Shown: positions 39,941 through 53,094, counted from the stretch's first letter. The stretch: 64,000 nucleotides of DNA from Betaproteobacteria bacterium (GCA_016234655.1 JACRAU010000011.1:182703-246702); one strand, 5' to 3'. Notes: generated by a model not told the origin, from the letters alone. Program-made: numbers and translations.

Positions 39941-40756
39941 TTACGGCTTAGCTTGGTCCTCGTCCATGCGGTCCAGTTCGGCCTCGAGTTCATCCTCGGA
40001 CAACGGCTTATAGGCATCCTCTTCCGCAGCCACCGCTTCGTTCTTCTTGATAAGGAACCCGGCCACCAACACCCCCAGCTCATACAGCAGCCACAATGGC
40101 ACCGCCAACATGATCTGGGAAATGACATCCGGCGGCGTGAAGATCGCGCCGATAACGAAGGCGCCGACGATCACATAGGGCCGCGCCTCCTTGAACTGCG
40201 CCAAGCTGACCATGCCCATCTTGGCCAGGGCCACCACCACGATAGGCACCTCGAAGGTAATGCCGAAGGCCATGAACAGGGTGATCACGAAATCCAGGTA
40301 CTTGCTGATGTCGGTCATCACCGCCACCCCGGCCGGGGCAACGCTGACGACAAAGCCGAACACCACCGGGAAGACGAAGAAGTAGGCGAAGGACATGCCG
40401 CACAGGAACAGGAACACGCTGGCCACCACCAAGGGCATGATGAAACGCTTCTCGTGCGCATACAGCCCCGGCGCGATGAACGACCAGGCTTGGTACAGGA
40501 TATACGGCAGCGCGCCGAGGAAGGCGGTCATCATGGCCACCTTGATCGGCACGAAAAAGGGCGTGACCACCTCGGTGGCGATCATCTGACCGCCCTTGGG
40601 CAGCTTGTTCAGCAGAGGCCCGGCCAGAAGGCTGTAGAGTTCGTTGGCGAAAGGCACCAAGACCACGAACAAGACCACCCAGGCCAGCACCGCCCTCAGC
40701 AGCCGGTCGCGCATCTCGACCAGATGCGTGATGAAGGTCTCCTGTCCATTGAACAT
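39941..40756 (-). CDS. tatC: Sec-independent protein translocase TatC
   Basis: The receptor subunit that binds twin-arginine signal peptides. The 271-residue protein has six helices and the family motifs FITHLVEMRDRLLRA and LYQAWSFIAPGLYAHEKR. The ATG at 40756 overlaps the tatB stop by one base (TGATG). A TTG one codon upstream is an alternative. The C-terminal tail is acidic (EDAYKPLSEDELEAELDRMD). Confidence 0.96.
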   Translation of the reverse strand: MFNGQETFITHLVEMRDRLLRAVLAWVVLFVVLVPFANELYSLLAGPLLNKLPKGGQMIATEVVTPFFVPIKVAMMTAFLGALPYILYQAWSFIAPGLYAHEKRFIMPLVVASVFLFLCGMSFAYFFVFPVVFGFVVSVAPAGVAVMTDISKYLDFVITLFMAFGITFEVPIVVVALAKMGMVSLAQFKEARPYVIVGAFVIGAIFTPPDVISQIMLAVPLWLLYELGVLVAGFLIKKNEAVAAEEDAYKPLSEDELEAELDRMDEDQAKP

Positions 40757-41217
40757 CAAGAGGCCTTTTTCACTTCGTGCTCCGTGGGATCGAGCAACAG
40801 CTCCATCTGGGCCTGCTGCGGCTGGGGTTCCTCTTCCTTCGCCGTCTCGATCGGCGGCTCCTGAAGTTCTTCCAACGCCTCCAGGTCCTTCATCGCCGCC
40901 GCCAGACCGCCATCGGTCGCGGACATCGCGGCGATGGTCTTCTCGACCTGACCGGCCTCCGCCTTGACCGCCTGGCCGGTCTCCTCCGCCATGATCTCGT
41001 ATTTTTGCGCCGTCTCCTGCATCTCTTTCTGCGCCTTGCGCAGCTCGTCGAGCTGAATGTCGCGTTCGACATCCTGCTTGACCTGGGAGACGTAGCGATT
41101 CAGCCGGCCGATGAGAGAACCCGCCGTGCGGGCCACCTTGGGCAGGCGTTCAGGGCCGATGACGATCAGGGCGACAACCCCGATGACCAGCAGTTCGGAA
41201 AAACCGATATCGAACAT
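40756..41217 (-). CDS. tatB: Sec-independent protein translocase TatB
   Basis: A 153-residue protein with the N-terminal membrane helix and hinge [20 protein letters not shown] then [10 protein letters not shown], an amphipathic helix, and a long charged C-terminal region ending in TEHEVKKAS. It partners TatC in the receptor complex. The tatA gene lies 83 bases upstream. Confidence 0.95.
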   Translation of the reverse strand: MFDIGFSELLVIGVVALIVIGPERLPKVARTAGSLIGRLNRYVSQVKQDVERDIQLDELRKAQKEMQETAQKYEIMAEETGQAVKAEAGQVEKTIAAMSATDGGLAAAMKDLEALEELQEPPIETAKEEEPQPQQAQMELLLDPTEHEVKKAS

Positions 41218-41300
41218 AGGCGAGTAAGACGTGAGGCGTCAGGAGCGAGGTGCCAGGGCCGAGGATTGACTCAGGCCTTGCCGCTCACTCCCAACTGCGA

Positions 41301-41528
41301 TCAGCTCTTTTGCTTGTCCTTGACCTCGCCCTCGATCGTGGCGCCGCCGCTCTCGCCCTGACGCGGCAACTCGGTCGGCTTGTTCTGTTCTTCCTTCATC
41401 GCGTCCTTGAAGCCCTTGACCGCACCGCCCAAGTCGCCGCCGATGTTCTTCAGTTTTTTGGTGCCGAAGATCAACAACACCACAACCAACACAATCAGCC
41501 AGTGCCAAATGCTAAAACTGCCCATCAC
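41301..41528 (-). CDS. tatA: Sec-independent protein translocase TatA
   Basis: The pore-forming subunit of Tat. The 75-residue protein has a short helix and the amphipathic part, [20 protein letters not shown], then [20 protein letters not shown]. Length is typical. It is the first of the tat genes, after the HIT gene. Confidence 0.95.
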   Translation of the reverse strand: MMGSFSIWHWLIVLVVVLLIFGTKKLKNIGGDLGGAVKGFKDAMKEEQNKPTELPRQGESGGATIEGEVKDKQKS

Positions 41529-41555
41529 AAAGCTCCTTCAAAAATATCGTCAATA

Positions 41556-41891
41556 TTACAACGGCCTGGGGCCGGAGCCACCCAGCACATGCACGTGCAG
41601 ATGGAACACCTCCTGGCCGCCGCCTATACCCGTATTGATCGAAGTCCGAAAGCCTGTGCCGAGACCTTGCTCCATGGCCAACTTGGGCGCCAACAACAGA
41701 ATTTTACCTAGGATATCCCGATGCGCATCAGTACATTCGGCTAGCGAATCGACATGGGCCTTGGGGATGATCATGAAATGCACCGGCGCCGCCGGGTGGA
41801 TGTCGTGAAAGGCCAGGACCTCGTCGTCCTCATAGACCTTGCGGCTGGGTATTTGTCCAGCCACGATCTTGCAGAAGAGACAGTCGCTCAT
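41556..41891 (-). CDS. HIT-family purine nucleotide phosphohydrolase (HinT type)
   Basis: A 111-residue HIT protein that probably hydrolyses adenosine phosphoramidates. It starts [20 protein letters not shown], has [17 protein letters not shown], and ends with the histidine triad HLHVHVLGG. The ATG at 41891 overlaps the hisE stop (ATGA). In many betaproteobacteria it sits between hisE and tatA, as here. Confidence 0.93.
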   Translation of the reverse strand: MSDCLFCKIVAGQIPSRKVYEDDEVLAFHDIHPAAPVHFMIIPKAHVDSLAECTDAHRDILGKILLLAPKLAMEQGLGTGFRTSINTGIGGGQEVFHLHVHVLGGSGPRPL

Positions 41892-42211
41892 GCGCCCTCC
41901 TTGCGGGATGCTTTCTCCGCCAAACCCGACAAACCTTCCCGTCGGGCCAGTTCGTTCAATACCTCCTCGGGGCGGATGCCCTGCTGAGCCAAGAGCACCA
42001 GGCTGTGGAACCACAGGTCGGCGGTCTCGTAGATGATCTTGTCGCGCTCGCCGTCCTTGGCCGCCATGATGGTCTCGGCCGCCTCCTCCGCCACCTTCTT
42101 CAGGATGGCGTCCAGGCCCTTGGCGTAGAGCTTGGCCACATAGGAGCTCTGCGGGTCCGCCTGCTTGCGGGCCTCCAGAGTCTGGGCCAAACGGTCGAGG
42201 ATGTCGCTCAT
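41888..42211 (-). CDS. hisE: Phosphoribosyl-ATP pyrophosphatase
   Basis: Second step of histidine synthesis. The 107-residue all-helical protein has [33 protein letters not shown] and [14 protein letters not shown], the family's metal-binding Glu clusters. It is separate from hisI, unlike the fused enterobacterial enzyme. It overlaps hisI by four bases. Confidence 0.96.
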   Translation of the reverse strand: MSDILDRLAQTLEARKQADPQSSYVAKLYAKGLDAILKKVAEEAAETIMAAKDGERDKIIYETADLWFHSLVLLAQQGIRPEEVLNELARREGLSGLAEKASRKEGA

Positions 42212-42591
42212 TTGTAGATATCCTTGGGGTCTTTCAGTACCGGCTCCACCGCCTGCCAGTCGCCGTTTTCCAGCTTCTGGAAAAAGCAGCTGTGCCGGCC
42301 GGTGTGGCAGGCGATGCCGCCCTTCTGCTGCACCTTGAGCAGGATCACATCCTCGTCGCAGTCGGTGCGGATGTCCAATACCTTTTGCGTATGGCCCGAT
42401 TCCTCACCCTTGTGCCACAGCTTCCGGCGCGAGCGCGACCAGTACACGGCCTCGCCCAGTTCGGCCGTCTTGGCCAGGGCCTCGCGGTTCATCCAGGCCA
42501 CCATCAGGATATCGCCGGTAGCGGCATCCTGGGCAATGGCCGGCAGCAGGCCGTCGGCCTGCCAGTTCAGTTTGTTCAGCCAGTCGCTCAT
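42208..42591 (-). CDS. hisI: Phosphoribosyl-AMP cyclohydrolase
   Basis: Third step of histidine synthesis, a zinc enzyme. The 127-residue protein has [47 protein letters not shown] and [10 protein letters not shown], giving the conserved Cys and Asp ligands. It overlaps hisF by four bases. Confidence 0.96.
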   Translation of the reverse strand: MSDWLNKLNWQADGLLPAIAQDAATGDILMVAWMNREALAKTAELGEAVYWSRSRRKLWHKGEESGHTQKVLDIRTDCDEDVILLKVQQKGGIACHTGRHSCFFQKLENGDWQAVEPVLKDPKDIYK

Positions 42592-43355
42592 AGCCTCATT
42601 TCTATTCCGTGCTGCGCCATATATTCCTTGGCCTGGCGCACGGTGTACTCGCCGAAATGGAAGATGCTGGCCGCCAGCACGGCATCGGCGCCGCCGATCT
42701 TCACGCCGTCGACCAAGTGCTGCAAATTACCGACCCCGCCGCTGGCGATCACCGGCACCTCGACCGCATCGGAGATCGCGCGGGTCAGTTCCAAATCGAA
42801 GCCGATCTTGGCGCCATCGCGGTCCATGCTGGTCAGCAGAATCTCGCCGGCACCGTAGGCCTGCATCTGCTTTGCCCACGCCATGGCATCCAGCCCGGTG
42901 GCCTTACGGCCACCGTGGGTAAACACCTCCCACTTGGGCTCGGGGCCGGCCACCCGCTTGGCGTCGATGGCCACCACGATGCACTGGTTGCCGTAGCGGT
43001 CGGAGGCATCGCGCACCAGTTGCGGGTTGACTACTGCGGAAGTGTTGATCGAGACCTTGTCGGCACCGGCATTGAGCAGTCGCCGCACGTCTTCCACCAC
43101 GCGCACGCCGCCGCCGACGGTGAGCGGGATGAAGACCTGGGCCGCCACCTCCTCGATGATGTGCAGGATGATGTCGCGCTCGTCCGAGCTGGCTGTGATG
43201 TCGAGAAAGGTCAGTTCGTCGGCGCCCTGATCGTCATAGCGCTTGGCGATCTCGACCGGATCGCCGGCATCGCGCAGCTCGACGAACTGCACGCCCTTGA
43301 CCACGCGGCCGGCGGTCACGTCGAGGCAGGGGATGATGCGCTTGGCTAGACCCAT
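42588..43355 (-). CDS. hisF: Imidazole glycerol phosphate synthase, cyclase subunit
   Basis: Forms the imidazole ring together with HisH. The 255-residue beta/alpha barrel begins [20 protein letters not shown], with the catalytic Asp in CLDV, and has VGGGVR and the second catalytic Asp in [12 protein letters not shown]. Forty-five bases separate it from hisA. Confidence 0.97.
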   Translation of the reverse strand: MGLAKRIIPCLDVTAGRVVKGVQFVELRDAGDPVEIAKRYDDQGADELTFLDITASSDERDIILHIIEEVAAQVFIPLTVGGGVRVVEDVRRLLNAGADKVSINTSAVVNPQLVRDASDRYGNQCIVVAIDAKRVAGPEPKWEVFTHGGRKATGLDAMAWAKQMQAYGAGEILLTSMDRDGAKIGFDLELTRAISDAVEVPVIASGGVGNLQHLVDGVKIGGADAVLAASIFHFGEYTVRQAKEYMAQHGIEMRL

Positions 43356-43400
43356 GATTCAGTAAGGAGGAGGGGTGAGGGGTGAGGAGAAAACATCGGC

Positions 43401-44144
43401 TTATTTCGTTCCGAGCTCGTCGGCCAGCTTCTGGGCCGCGGCGAAATCGAGCGAACCTTCGTAGATGGCGCGGCCGGTGATCACGCCCTCGATGCCTTCG
43501 CCCTCGACCGCGCAGAGATTGCGCACGTCGTCCAAGTTGGTCACGCCGCCGCTGGCGATGACGGGGATGTGCAGGGCCTGGGCTAGCTTGACCGTGGCCT
43601 CGATATTGACGCCGGACATCATGCCGTCGCGGCCGATGTCGGTGTAGATCACCGACTCGACGCCGTAATCCTGGAAGCGCTTGGCCAGGTCGATCACGTC
43701 GTGGCCGGTCACCTTGGACCAGCCGTCGACCGCCACCTTGCCGTCCTTGGCGTCGAGGCCGACGATGATGTGGCCGGGGAAGGCGTTGCAGGCGTCGTGC
43801 AAAAAGCCCGGCGTCTTCACCGCCGCGCTGCCGATGATGACGTAGGTGATGCCATCGTCGAGATAGCGTTCGATGGTCTCCAGGTCGCGGATGCCGCCGC
43901 CCAGTTGCACCGGGATGTCGTCGCCGACCACGTCGGTGATCGCCTTGATCGCCGGCTCGTTCAGCGGCTTGCCGGCGAAGGCGCCGTTGAGGTCGACCAG
44001 ATGCAGACGCCGAGCGCCGCTGTCCAGCCACTTCCGGGCCATCACCCCCGGCTCCGAGGAAAATACAGTGGCGCTGTCCATCTCGCCCTGCTTCAGGCGC
44101 ACGCACTGACCGTCTTTGAGATCGATGGCGGGAATGATCAACAT
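43401..44144 (-). CDS. hisA: Phosphoribosylformimino-5-aminoimidazole carboxamide ribotide isomerase
   Basis: Fourth step of histidine synthesis (ProFAR isomerase). The 247-residue barrel begins [20 protein letters not shown] and has [26 protein letters not shown] and [13 protein letters not shown]. It is homologous to HisF next door. Confidence 0.97.
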   Translation of the reverse strand: MLIIPAIDLKDGQCVRLKQGEMDSATVFSSEPGVMARKWLDSGARRLHLVDLNGAFAGKPLNEPAIKAITDVVGDDIPVQLGGGIRDLETIERYLDDGITYVIIGSAAVKTPGFLHDACNAFPGHIIVGLDAKDGKVAVDGWSKVTGHDVIDLAKRFQDYGVESVIYTDIGRDGMMSGVNIEATVKLAQALHIPVIASGGVTNLDDVRNLCAVEGEGIEGVITGRAIYEGSLDFAAAQKLADELGTK

Positions 44145-44154
44145 TTCTGAGCCT

Positions 44155-44796
44155 CTACTTGCCTTCCCAAGTGATGAAATTGCCGAGCAAGCGCAAACCG
44201 GCCGCCTGGCTCTTCTCCGGGTGAAACTGCACCGCGAACAGGTTATCGCGCGCTACGGCACAGGTGAAGGCGAAGGGATAATGGCTCACCCCCGCCACCA
44301 CGTCCGGCGTCGCCGGCTCCACGTAATAGCTGTGGACGAAATAAAAGCGGGCGCCGTCGTCGATGCCGGCCCACATCGGGTGTTCCATCATCCGATGGAC
44401 GTTGTTCCAACCCATGTGCGGCACCTTGAGCCGCTTGCCCTTGTCGTCGTGCATGGCCGCGTCGGGAAAGCGCAGCACCCGGCCCGGCAGCAGCCTGAGG
44501 CAAGGCGTATCGCCCTCCTCGCTATGGTCGAACAGGACTTGCAGGCCCATGCAGATACCGAGGAAGGGCTTGGTTCTAGACGCCTCGACGATCACCTCGC
44601 GCAGGCCGCGCCGCTCGATCTCGGCCATGCAGTCACGCGCCGCACCCTGGCCGGGGAAGACCACCCGGCCGGCGCGCGCGATCACGGCCGGATCGCCGGT
44701 CACCGCCACCTCGGCCTTGGGCGCCACATGCTCGATGGCCTTGGCCACCGAGTGCAGATTGCCCATGCCGTAATCGATGACTGCGACGTCAGGCAC
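44155..44796 (-). CDS. hisH: Imidazole glycerol phosphate synthase, glutaminase subunit
   Basis: Supplies ammonia from glutamine to HisF. The 213-residue class I amidotransferase has [11 protein letters not shown], the catalytic Cys in [12 protein letters not shown], and His/Glu in VQFHPEKSQ. Its start overlaps the hisB stop by one base. Confidence 0.97.
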   Translation of the reverse strand: MPDVAVIDYGMGNLHSVAKAIEHVAPKAEVAVTGDPAVIARAGRVVFPGQGAARDCMAEIERRGLREVIVEASRTKPFLGICMGLQVLFDHSEEGDTPCLRLLPGRVLRFPDAAMHDDKGKRLKVPHMGWNNVHRMMEHPMWAGIDDGARFYFVHSYYVEPATPDVVAGVSHYPFAFTCAVARDNLFAVQFHPEKSQAAGLRLLGNFITWEGK

Positions 44797-45383
44797 TACA
44801 GCGTCCCCTTGGTGCTCGGCACCACATCGGCCATGCGCGGGTCGGCCTCCAGCGCCATGCGCAGGGCGCGGCCCAGGGCCTTGAACACCGTCTCGGCCTG
44901 GTGGTGGGCGTTGATGCCGCGCAGGTTGTCGACGTGCAGGGTCACCTGGGCGTGGTTGACGAAGCCCTGGAAGAACTCGCGGAACAGGTCGACATCGAAC
45001 TCACCGATGCGGGCGCGGGTGAAATCGACATGGAATTCCAGGCCGGGCCGGCCGGAGAAATCCACCACCACGCGCGACAAGGCCTCGTCCAGCGGCACGT
45101 AGGCATGGCCGTAGCGGCGGATGCCCTTCTTGTCGCCGACCGCCTTGGCCACGGCCTGGCCCAGGGTGATGCCGATGTCTTCCACCGTGTGGTGGGCGTC
45201 GATGTGCAGATCGCCCTTGGCCTGGATATCCAAATCGATCAAACCGTGGCGGGCGATCTGGTCGAGCATGTGATCGAGGAAGGCCACACCGGTCGCCAGC
45301 TTGACCTGACCGGTGCCATCCAGGTTCACCTTGGCGGTGATCTGGGTTTCCAGGGTATTGCGGCTGATTTCGGCCGTACGCAT
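44796..45383 (-). CDS. hisB: Imidazoleglycerol-phosphate dehydratase
   Basis: A 195-residue monofunctional dehydratase, without the histidinol-phosphatase domain of enterobacteria. It has [28 protein letters not shown]-like [18 protein letters not shown] and [18 protein letters not shown]. The ATG at 45383 ([15 protein letters not shown]) is used, since upstream codons overlap hisC. A separate histidinol phosphatase is needed but is not in the window. Confidence 0.96.
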   Translation of the reverse strand: MRTAEISRNTLETQITAKVNLDGTGQVKLATGVAFLDHMLDQIARHGLIDLDIQAKGDLHIDAHHTVEDIGITLGQAVAKAVGDKKGIRRYGHAYVPLDEALSRVVVDFSGRPGLEFHVDFTRARIGEFDVDLFREFFQGFVNHAQVTLHVDNLRGINAHHQAETVFKALGRALRMALEADPRMADVVPSTKGTL

Positions 45384-45388
45384 CGTAT

Positions 45389-46474
45389 CTATCCTCTCGC
45401 TTCCAATTCGGCGCGGAGCGCGGCGAGGAAGGCATCGTTCTCCTCGAGTGCGCCCACGGTTACGCGTAAGCAATCGTTGAGCAGGGGGTGTGCGCCATGC
45501 AGGTTCTTGATCAAAACGCCACGGGCCTTGAGCCCAGTGAAGACTTTAACGGCATCCGCCACCCTAAACAGCAAAAAGTTGGCTTGGCTGTCGAACACCG
45601 TCACCCCCGACTGTTGCGCCAAGGCCGCATGCAGCCGGCCGCGCTCGGCGACGATATCGGCCGCCTGACGCTCCAGCACCGCGACATGGCGCAAGGCGAA
45701 CTCGGCCGCGACCTGGGTCAGCAGGTTGACGTTGTAGGGCAGGCGCAGCTTGTCGAGCTCCTGCAACCAGACCGGCCGGCCGACCAGATAACCCAGGCGC
45801 AGACCGGCCAGGCCGAGCTTGGACACCGTGCGCATCAAGAGCAGGTTATCGTAACGGCCCAAGGCATCGAGAAAGCTCAGGCCGCCGGCAAAGGCGTGAT
45901 AGGCCTCGTCCAACACCACCAGGCCGGGCGCGGCCTGGATGATGCGCTCGATGGCGGCGCGGTCGAAGACGTTACCGGTCGGGTTGTTCGGATAGGCGAT
46001 GAAGGTCAGCACCGGCTTATGCTCGGCGATAGCCGCCAACAGCGCTGCCTCGTCCAAGGTGAAATCGGCCTTGAGCGGCACGCCGACATAGTTGAGGCCG
46101 GCGAACTTCGCGATCATCCGGTACATCACGAAGCCGGGTTCGACCGAGAGCACGGTCGCACCGGGTCGCGCCACTGCCAGGGCGAGAATCTGCAATATCT
46201 CGTCAGAGCCGTTGCCGAGCAGGATGTCGAGTCCGGCCGGAATGGCGAAGGCCTCGCGCAAGGCCGCCTTCAGTTCCGGCGAGCGCGGGTCGGGGTAACG
46301 GTTGATGCCCGCCTCGGCCAACAGGCCGCCCAACTCGCCACGCAAGGCCTCGGGCAGGCGATAGGGGTTCTCCATCGCATCAAGCTTGACCATGCCCGTC
46401 GCATCGGCCACGTGATAGGCCGACAACGCGCGGATATCGGCGCGGATGATCTGGTCTGGAGTAATGGAAGACAT
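45389..46474 (-). CDS. hisC: Histidinol-phosphate aminotransferase
   Basis: A PLP enzyme of 361 residues. It has [51 protein letters not shown] and the PLP-lysine region [18 protein letters not shown]. The ATG at 46474 ([20 protein letters not shown]) gives normal length. No strong ribosome site is seen. Confidence 0.96.
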   Translation of the reverse strand: MSSITPDQIIRADIRALSAYHVADATGMVKLDAMENPYRLPEALRGELGGLLAEAGINRYPDPRSPELKAALREAFAIPAGLDILLGNGSDEILQILALAVARPGATVLSVEPGFVMYRMIAKFAGLNYVGVPLKADFTLDEAALLAAIAEHKPVLTFIAYPNNPTGNVFDRAAIERIIQAAPGLVVLDEAYHAFAGGLSFLDALGRYDNLLLMRTVSKLGLAGLRLGYLVGRPVWLQELDKLRLPYNVNLLTQVAAEFALRHVAVLERQAADIVAERGRLHAALAQQSGVTVFDSQANFLLFRVADAVKVFTGLKARGVLIKNLHGAHPLLNDCLRVTVGALEENDAFLAALRAELEARG

Positions 46475-46538
46475 AGTGTCTAAGCCAGTCTGGATGAGGT
46501 ATTGCTTCGATGCGAATGAACGCCAGGCAATCGAAGGA

Positions 46539-47846
46539 TCAAGACTCCATTCTGAATTCAGCCGAGCGGGCGTGCGCTTGCAGGCCCTCGCCATAGGCCA
46601 GGGCCGACGCGATCTCGCCCAGGGTCTTGGCACCAGCGGCCGAGACATGGATCAGACTGGAACGCTTCTGGAAATCGTAGACACCCAGCGGCGACGAGAA
46701 GCGCGCGGTGCGCGAGGTCGGCAGCACGTGGTTGGGCCCGGCGCAGTAGTCGCCCAGGGCCTCGCAGGTGTTGCGGCCCATGAAGATGGCGCCGGCGTGG
46801 CGAATCTTGGGCAACATCGCATCGGGGTCGGCCACCGACAGCTCCAGGTGCTCGGGCGCGATGAAGTTGCCGATCTCGGCCGCCTGGTCCAAATCCTTGC
46901 ACAGGATGAGACCACCGCGGTTGACGATCGAGGTACGGATCACCTCCTGCCGCGGCATGGCCGGCAACAGCTTGGCGATGCTGGCCTCGACCGCGTCGAG
47001 GAAGGCGGCATCGGGCGAAATCAGGATGGACTGGGCCAGCTCGTCGTGCTCGGCCTGAGAGAACATATCCATCGCGATCCAGTCCGGGTTGGTCTTGCCG
47101 TCGCAGATCACCAGTATCTCGGACGGGCCGGCGATCATGTCGATGCCGACGATGCCGAACACCCGGCGCTTGGCCTCGGCGACATAGGCATTGCCCGGGC
47201 CGACGATCTTGTCGACTTGGGGCACGGTCTCGGTGCCGTAAGCCAAAGCCGCCACGGCCTGGGCGCCGCCGATGGTGAACACCCGGTCGACGCCGGCCAC
47301 GGCGGCGGCCGCCAGCACCAGATCATTGAGCACGCCGTCCGGGGTCGGCACCACCATGACCAGTTCCTTGACCCCCGCCACCTTGGCCGGAATCGCATTC
47401 ATCAGTACCGAGGAGGGATAGGCCGCCTTGCCGCCCGGCACGTAGAGGCCGACGCGGTCGAGCGCGGTGACCTGCTGGCCGAGCACGGTGCCGTCGGCCT
47501 CGGTATAGGTCCAGGACTGCTGTAGTTGTTTCTCGTGATAGACGCGCACCCGCTCGGCCGCGGCCTTGAGCGCGGTCTCCAAACGTAGTGGCAGGGATTT
47601 GAGCGCCTGTTGCAAGCGCTCCTGCGACAACTCCAGTGCCGCCATGTCCTTGGCCTGCACCCGGTCGAAGCGCCGGGTGTATTCCACCACGGCGGCATCG
47701 CCCCGCTTGCGCACCGCGTCGAGGATCTCGGCCACCGCCTGATGGATGGCGGCATCGGTATCGGCGGAAAAACTCAGCAGATTGGCCAGCTGTTTCTGGA
47801 AATCAGCGACTTGGGCATCGAGACGGGTGATAGCGACGCGAGACAT
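46539..47846 (-). CDS. hisD: Histidinol dehydrogenase
   Basis: The last two oxidations of histidine synthesis, zinc- and NAD-dependent. The 435-residue protein has [54 protein letters not shown] and AGPSEILV. The ATG at 47846 ([12 protein letters not shown]) is used. The zinc-binding His region EHLELSV is present near the end. Confidence 0.97.
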   Translation of the reverse strand: MSRVAITRLDAQVADFQKQLANLLSFSADTDAAIHQAVAEILDAVRKRGDAAVVEYTRRFDRVQAKDMAALELSQERLQQALKSLPLRLETALKAAAERVRVYHEKQLQQSWTYTEADGTVLGQQVTALDRVGLYVPGGKAAYPSSVLMNAIPAKVAGVKELVMVVPTPDGVLNDLVLAAAAVAGVDRVFTIGGAQAVAALAYGTETVPQVDKIVGPGNAYVAEAKRRVFGIVGIDMIAGPSEILVICDGKTNPDWIAMDMFSQAEHDELAQSILISPDAAFLDAVEASIAKLLPAMPRQEVIRTSIVNRGGLILCKDLDQAAEIGNFIAPEHLELSVADPDAMLPKIRHAGAIFMGRNTCEALGDYCAGPNHVLPTSRTARFSSPLGVYDFQKRSSLIHVSAAGAKTLGEIASALAYGEGLQAHARSAEFRMES

Positions 47847-47877
47847 GCTGTGCAAACGGGGGCTTATTAAAGCCGCA

Positions 47878-50010
<2,133 letters not shown>

Positions 50011-50029
50011 GGGGGTGCTTAGAAGGGAT

Positions 50030-50785
50030 TCAGTGGCGGAGTTTATAGCCCGAGCGCAATAGCTGCAAAGTCAGGCCGGCCAGGATCAGGGCAATCGGCA
50101 GTATGGCGGCCAACGACAGCCAGGGGTCGACATCGGACACGCCGTGGAAGCCATAGCGGAAGCCGTCGATCATGTAGAACACCGGGTTGTAGTGCGACAC
50201 CGCCTGCCAGAAGGCCGGCAGGGAATGGATCGAATAGAACACGCCGGACAGGAAGGTCAGCGGCATGATGATGAAGTTCTGCACGCCGGCCAGTTGGTCG
50301 AACTTCTCGGCCCAGATGCCGGCGATGATGCCGAAGCAGGCGAAGACCGCGCTCGCCAGCAAGGCGAACGCGAGTATCCACAAGGGGTGGGCGAAGGCCA
50401 GGTCGGTGAACAGCAGACCGCTCATCGCCACGCCCAGACCGACGATCAGCCCGCGCACCATGGCGGCGAGCAGATAGGCCAGAAAAAATTCCAGGTAGGA
50501 CAGGGGCGGCAGCAGGAAGAACACGATATTGCCGCTGATCTTGGACTGGATCAGGCTGGACGAGCCGTTGGCGAAGGCGTTCTGCAGGATGGCCATCATC
50601 ACCAGGCCGGGGATCAGAAAGGCGGTGTAGGCCACGCCCGGATAGACCTGGACATGCGCCTCCAGCACATGGGAGAAGATCAGGAGGTAGAGCAAGGTGG
50701 TCAGGACCGGCGCCGCCACGGTCTGCATCAGCACCTTCCAGAAACGCAGCACCTCCTTGCGGAACAGGGTCAGGAAGCCGGTCAT
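50030..50785 (-). CDS. ABC-2 type transporter permease (YadH-like)
   Basis: A 251-residue membrane protein with six hydrophobic segments. It begins MTGFLTLFRKEVLRFWKV and has the ABC-2 signature region SKISGNIVFFLLPPLSYLEF and PLTFLSGVFYSIHSLP. Its ATG overlaps the stop of the ATPase gene by four bases, so the two form one exporter. The substrate is unknown; YadGH-like pairs are often placed among drug or glycan exporters. Confidence 0.9.
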   Translation of the reverse strand: MTGFLTLFRKEVLRFWKVLMQTVAAPVLTTLLYLLIFSHVLEAHVQVYPGVAYTAFLIPGLVMMAILQNAFANGSSSLIQSKISGNIVFFLLPPLSYLEFFLAYLLAAMVRGLIVGLGVAMSGLLFTDLAFAHPLWILAFALLASAVFACFGIIAGIWAEKFDQLAGVQNFIIMPLTFLSGVFYSIHSLPAFWQAVSHYNPVFYMIDGFRYGFHGVSDVDPWLSLAAILPIALILAGLTLQLLRSGYKLRH

Positions 50786-51684
50786 GGCTGACCCCGCATG
50801 GTCTGCAGGAACACCTCTTCCAAGTCGGGCTGGCGCACGCAGAAACTCTCGATCTGCACGCCGGCCAAGCGAATCTCGGCCAGCATGCCTTCGAGTTCGC
50901 CGTAGTCGTTCAGGTTGAGCAGGAAGGCGCCGTTCTTCTCGCCGGCCAGGCGCGGCTGCAAGGCGGCCGGCAGTCGGCTCGGACTGAGCCGCAGTTCGAC
51001 CCGGCGCTGGGCATCGGCACGCAGCAGGTTGGCCGTGCGGTCCAGGGCCACGATGCGGCCCGCCTTCAGCATCGCCACCCGCTCGCACAGCTCCTCGGCC
51101 TCTTCCAGATAGTGCGTGGTCAACAGGATGGTGTGGCCCTGGCCGTTCAGCTCGCGGATGAACTGCCACAGGGTTTGGCGCAGTTCGACATCGACCCCGG
51201 CGGTCGGCTCGTCCAGCACGATGACCGGCGGCCGGTGCACCAGGGCCTGGGCCACCAGCACCCGGCGCTTCATGCCGCCGGACAGGCGACGCATATTGGT
51301 GTCGGCCTTGTCGGTCAGGTTCAGGTGATGCAACAGCGCGTCGATCCAGTCGTCGTTGCGCTTGATGCCGAAATAGCCGGACTGGAATTGCAAGGTCTCG
51401 CGCACGGTGAAGAAGGGGTCGAACACGAGTTCCTGCGGCACCACGCCCAGCTTGCGCCGGGCGTCGCGGTAATCGCGCACGACATCGTGGCCCATGATGC
51501 TGGCCTCGCCCGCGCTGGCGCGCACCAGGCCGGCCAGGATGCTGATCAAGGTGGTCTTGCCCGCGCCGTTCGGGCCGAGCAAGGCGAAGAACTCGCCCTG
51601 TTCGACCTCCAGATCGACCCCGCGCAGAGCCTCCAAGCCGCCGAAGCGCTTGGCCAGCCCGCGCACGCTGATGGCGCGGCTCAT
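50782..51684 (-). CDS. ABC transporter ATPase (YadG-like)
   Basis: A 300-residue ATPase with Walker A LLGPNGAGKTTLISIL, signature MRRLSGGMKRRVLVAQALVH, Walker B PPVIVLDEPTAGVD, and the switch His in ILLTTHYLEEAEEL. It sits between mlaB and the permease gene. Insertion of this pair between mlaB and ibaG is the main difference from the E. coli order. Confidence 0.92.
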   Translation of the reverse strand: MSRAISVRGLAKRFGGLEALRGVDLEVEQGEFFALLGPNGAGKTTLISILAGLVRASAGEASIMGHDVVRDYRDARRKLGVVPQELVFDPFFTVRETLQFQSGYFGIKRNDDWIDALLHHLNLTDKADTNMRRLSGGMKRRVLVAQALVHRPPVIVLDEPTAGVDVELRQTLWQFIRELNGQGHTILLTTHYLEEAEELCERVAMLKAGRIVALDRTANLLRADAQRRVELRLSPSRLPAALQPRLAGEKNGAFLLNLNDYGELEGMLAEIRLAGVQIESFCVRQPDLEEVFLQTMRGQP

Positions 51685-51687
51685 GGA

Positions 51688-51963
51688 TTAAGAATCGAGA
51701 AACTCGGCCACGCCGTAGAGCGCGGCCAGGCTGGACATGCTGGCGGGGATGTTGCGAAAGGTCAGCGGGCGGCCGAGCGTCAGCGCGGTTCGGCGCCAGG
51801 CCATCAACAGGCTCAGGGCCGACGAATCCACGCGCCCCACCCCCGCCAGATCGAAACAGGCGCAGCCTTGCTCCATGGCCTGCCTGCCTTCCTCCAGCCA
51901 GCGAGTGGCATGGCTCAATACCCAATCGCCCTCGGGATAGGCGATATCGGCCTCGACCCGCAT
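51688..51963 (-). CDS. mlaB: STAS-domain protein MlaB
   Basis: A 91-residue STAS protein with CFDLAGVGRVDSSALSLLMAWRR. MlaB supports assembly and activity of the MlaFE transporter in the cytoplasm. The place after mlaC and before the ABC pair supports the name. Sequence likeness is modest, as is normal for these short proteins. Confidence 0.85.
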   Translation of the reverse strand: MRVEADIAYPEGDWVLSHATRWLEEGRQAMEQGCACFDLAGVGRVDSSALSLLMAWRRTALTLGRPLTFRNIPASMSSLAALYGVAEFLDS

Positions 51964-51968
51964 ACGGA

Positions 51969-52586
51969 TCAGCCGCCGTTGGCCGCAGACTGGTTGCGCC
52001 GTACCAGCGACTGGATCAGGCCGGCGATGCCGTTCTTGCGCACTTCGGTATTGAACGAGTTGCGATACACCGTGACCAGGCTGACGTTGTCGACCATCAC
52101 GTCATAGACTTTCCAGCCGCCCTCCTGCTTTTCCAGGCGGTAGTCGATGGTGATCGGCGTCATGCCCGATTTGCCGACCTCGGTGCCGACCAGCACGTCG
52201 GTCTCGCCCGGCTGCATCTTGAGCGGCTTGAACTCGATCTTGTAGTCGGCCACGCTGGTGATCGCCGCCGAATAGGTGCGCACCAGCAAGGCGCGGAACT
52301 CCTTGGTCAATTGCTGCTGCTCGTCGGCGCTGGCCTGGCGCCAATTCTTACCCACGGCCAACTGGGTCATCTGGCGAAAATCGAAGTGCGGCAGGATCTT
52401 CGTCTCGACCAGGTCGTAGACCTTCTTGTTGTTGCCGCCCTTGATGTCCTTGTCCTGTTTGACGATGCGAATCACTTCGTTGGTCGTGTTCTTGATCAAG
52501 ACATCGGGCGGCGTCGCTTCGGCCTGCGCCGACGCCGTCATGCCGGCCAGGGCCAACACAAGAAATCCCTTAACGATCTTCAACAT
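51969..52586 (-). CDS. mlaC: Periplasmic phospholipid-binding protein MlaC
   Basis: A shuttle carrying phospholipids between the outer membrane and MlaFEDB. The 205-residue protein has a signal peptide (MLKIVKGFLVLALAGMTASA), VETKILPHFDFRQMTQLAVG, WRQASADEQQQLTKEFR and the strand LVTVYRNSFNTEVRKNG. The ATG at 52586 is the only one giving a signal peptide. Confidence 0.94.
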   Translation of the reverse strand: MLKIVKGFLVLALAGMTASAQAEATPPDVLIKNTTNEVIRIVKQDKDIKGGNNKKVYDLVETKILPHFDFRQMTQLAVGKNWRQASADEQQQLTKEFRALLVRTYSAAITSVADYKIEFKPLKMQPGETDVLVGTEVGKSGMTPITIDYRLEKQEGGWKVYDVMVDNVSLVTVYRNSFNTEVRKNGIAGLIQSLVRRNQSAANGG

Positions 52587-52606
52587 ATCCACTCCTAAGT
52601 AAATCT

Positions 52607-53092
52607 CTATTTGGCCGTCTTGCCCGAATCGTCGCCATCGCCCTTGTTGTAGAGGAATTGGCCGATCAAGTTCTCCAACACCACCGCGCTCTGCGTGATC
52701 TTGAGGGTTTCGCCGTCGGCCAGCATCTTGTCGTCGCCACCGGCCTCCAAGGCGATGTACTGCTCGCCGAGCAGGCCCGAGGTCATGATCGCGACGCTGG
52801 AATCCTTGGGAAACTTGAAGCGCTCGCCGATGTTGAGCATCACCTCGGCCTCGTAGGTTTCGGGATTGAAATGGATGTCCGACACCCGGCCGACCACGAC
52901 GCCGGCGCTCTTCACCGGCGCGCGCACCTTCAAGCCGCCGACGTTCTCGAACTCGGCCTTGATCGTGTAGCTGGACGCCACGTCGAAGGCCCCCATGCTG
53001 CCCACCTTGAAGGCCAGAAACATCAGCGCGGCCAAGCCCGCCGCAACGAACACTCCCACCCACAAATCCAGCGTGGAACGCTTCATGGCCAT
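52607..53092 (-). CDS. mlaD: MCE-domain protein MlaD
   Basis: The periplasmic hexamer-forming MCE subunit. The 161-residue protein has one N-terminal helix (LDLWVGVFVAAGLAALMFLA) and the MCE domain with VGGLKVRAPVKSAGVVVGRV and LLGEQYIALEAGG. A second ATG at 53086 is possible. It starts two bases after the mlaE stop region. Confidence 0.95.
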   Translation of the reverse strand: MAMKRSTLDLWVGVFVAAGLAALMFLAFKVGSMGAFDVASSYTIKAEFENVGGLKVRAPVKSAGVVVGRVSDIHFNPETYEAEVMLNIGERFKFPKDSSVAIMTSGLLGEQYIALEAGGDDKMLADGETLKITQSAVVLENLIGQFLYNKGDGDDSGKTAK

Positions 53093-53094
53093 GA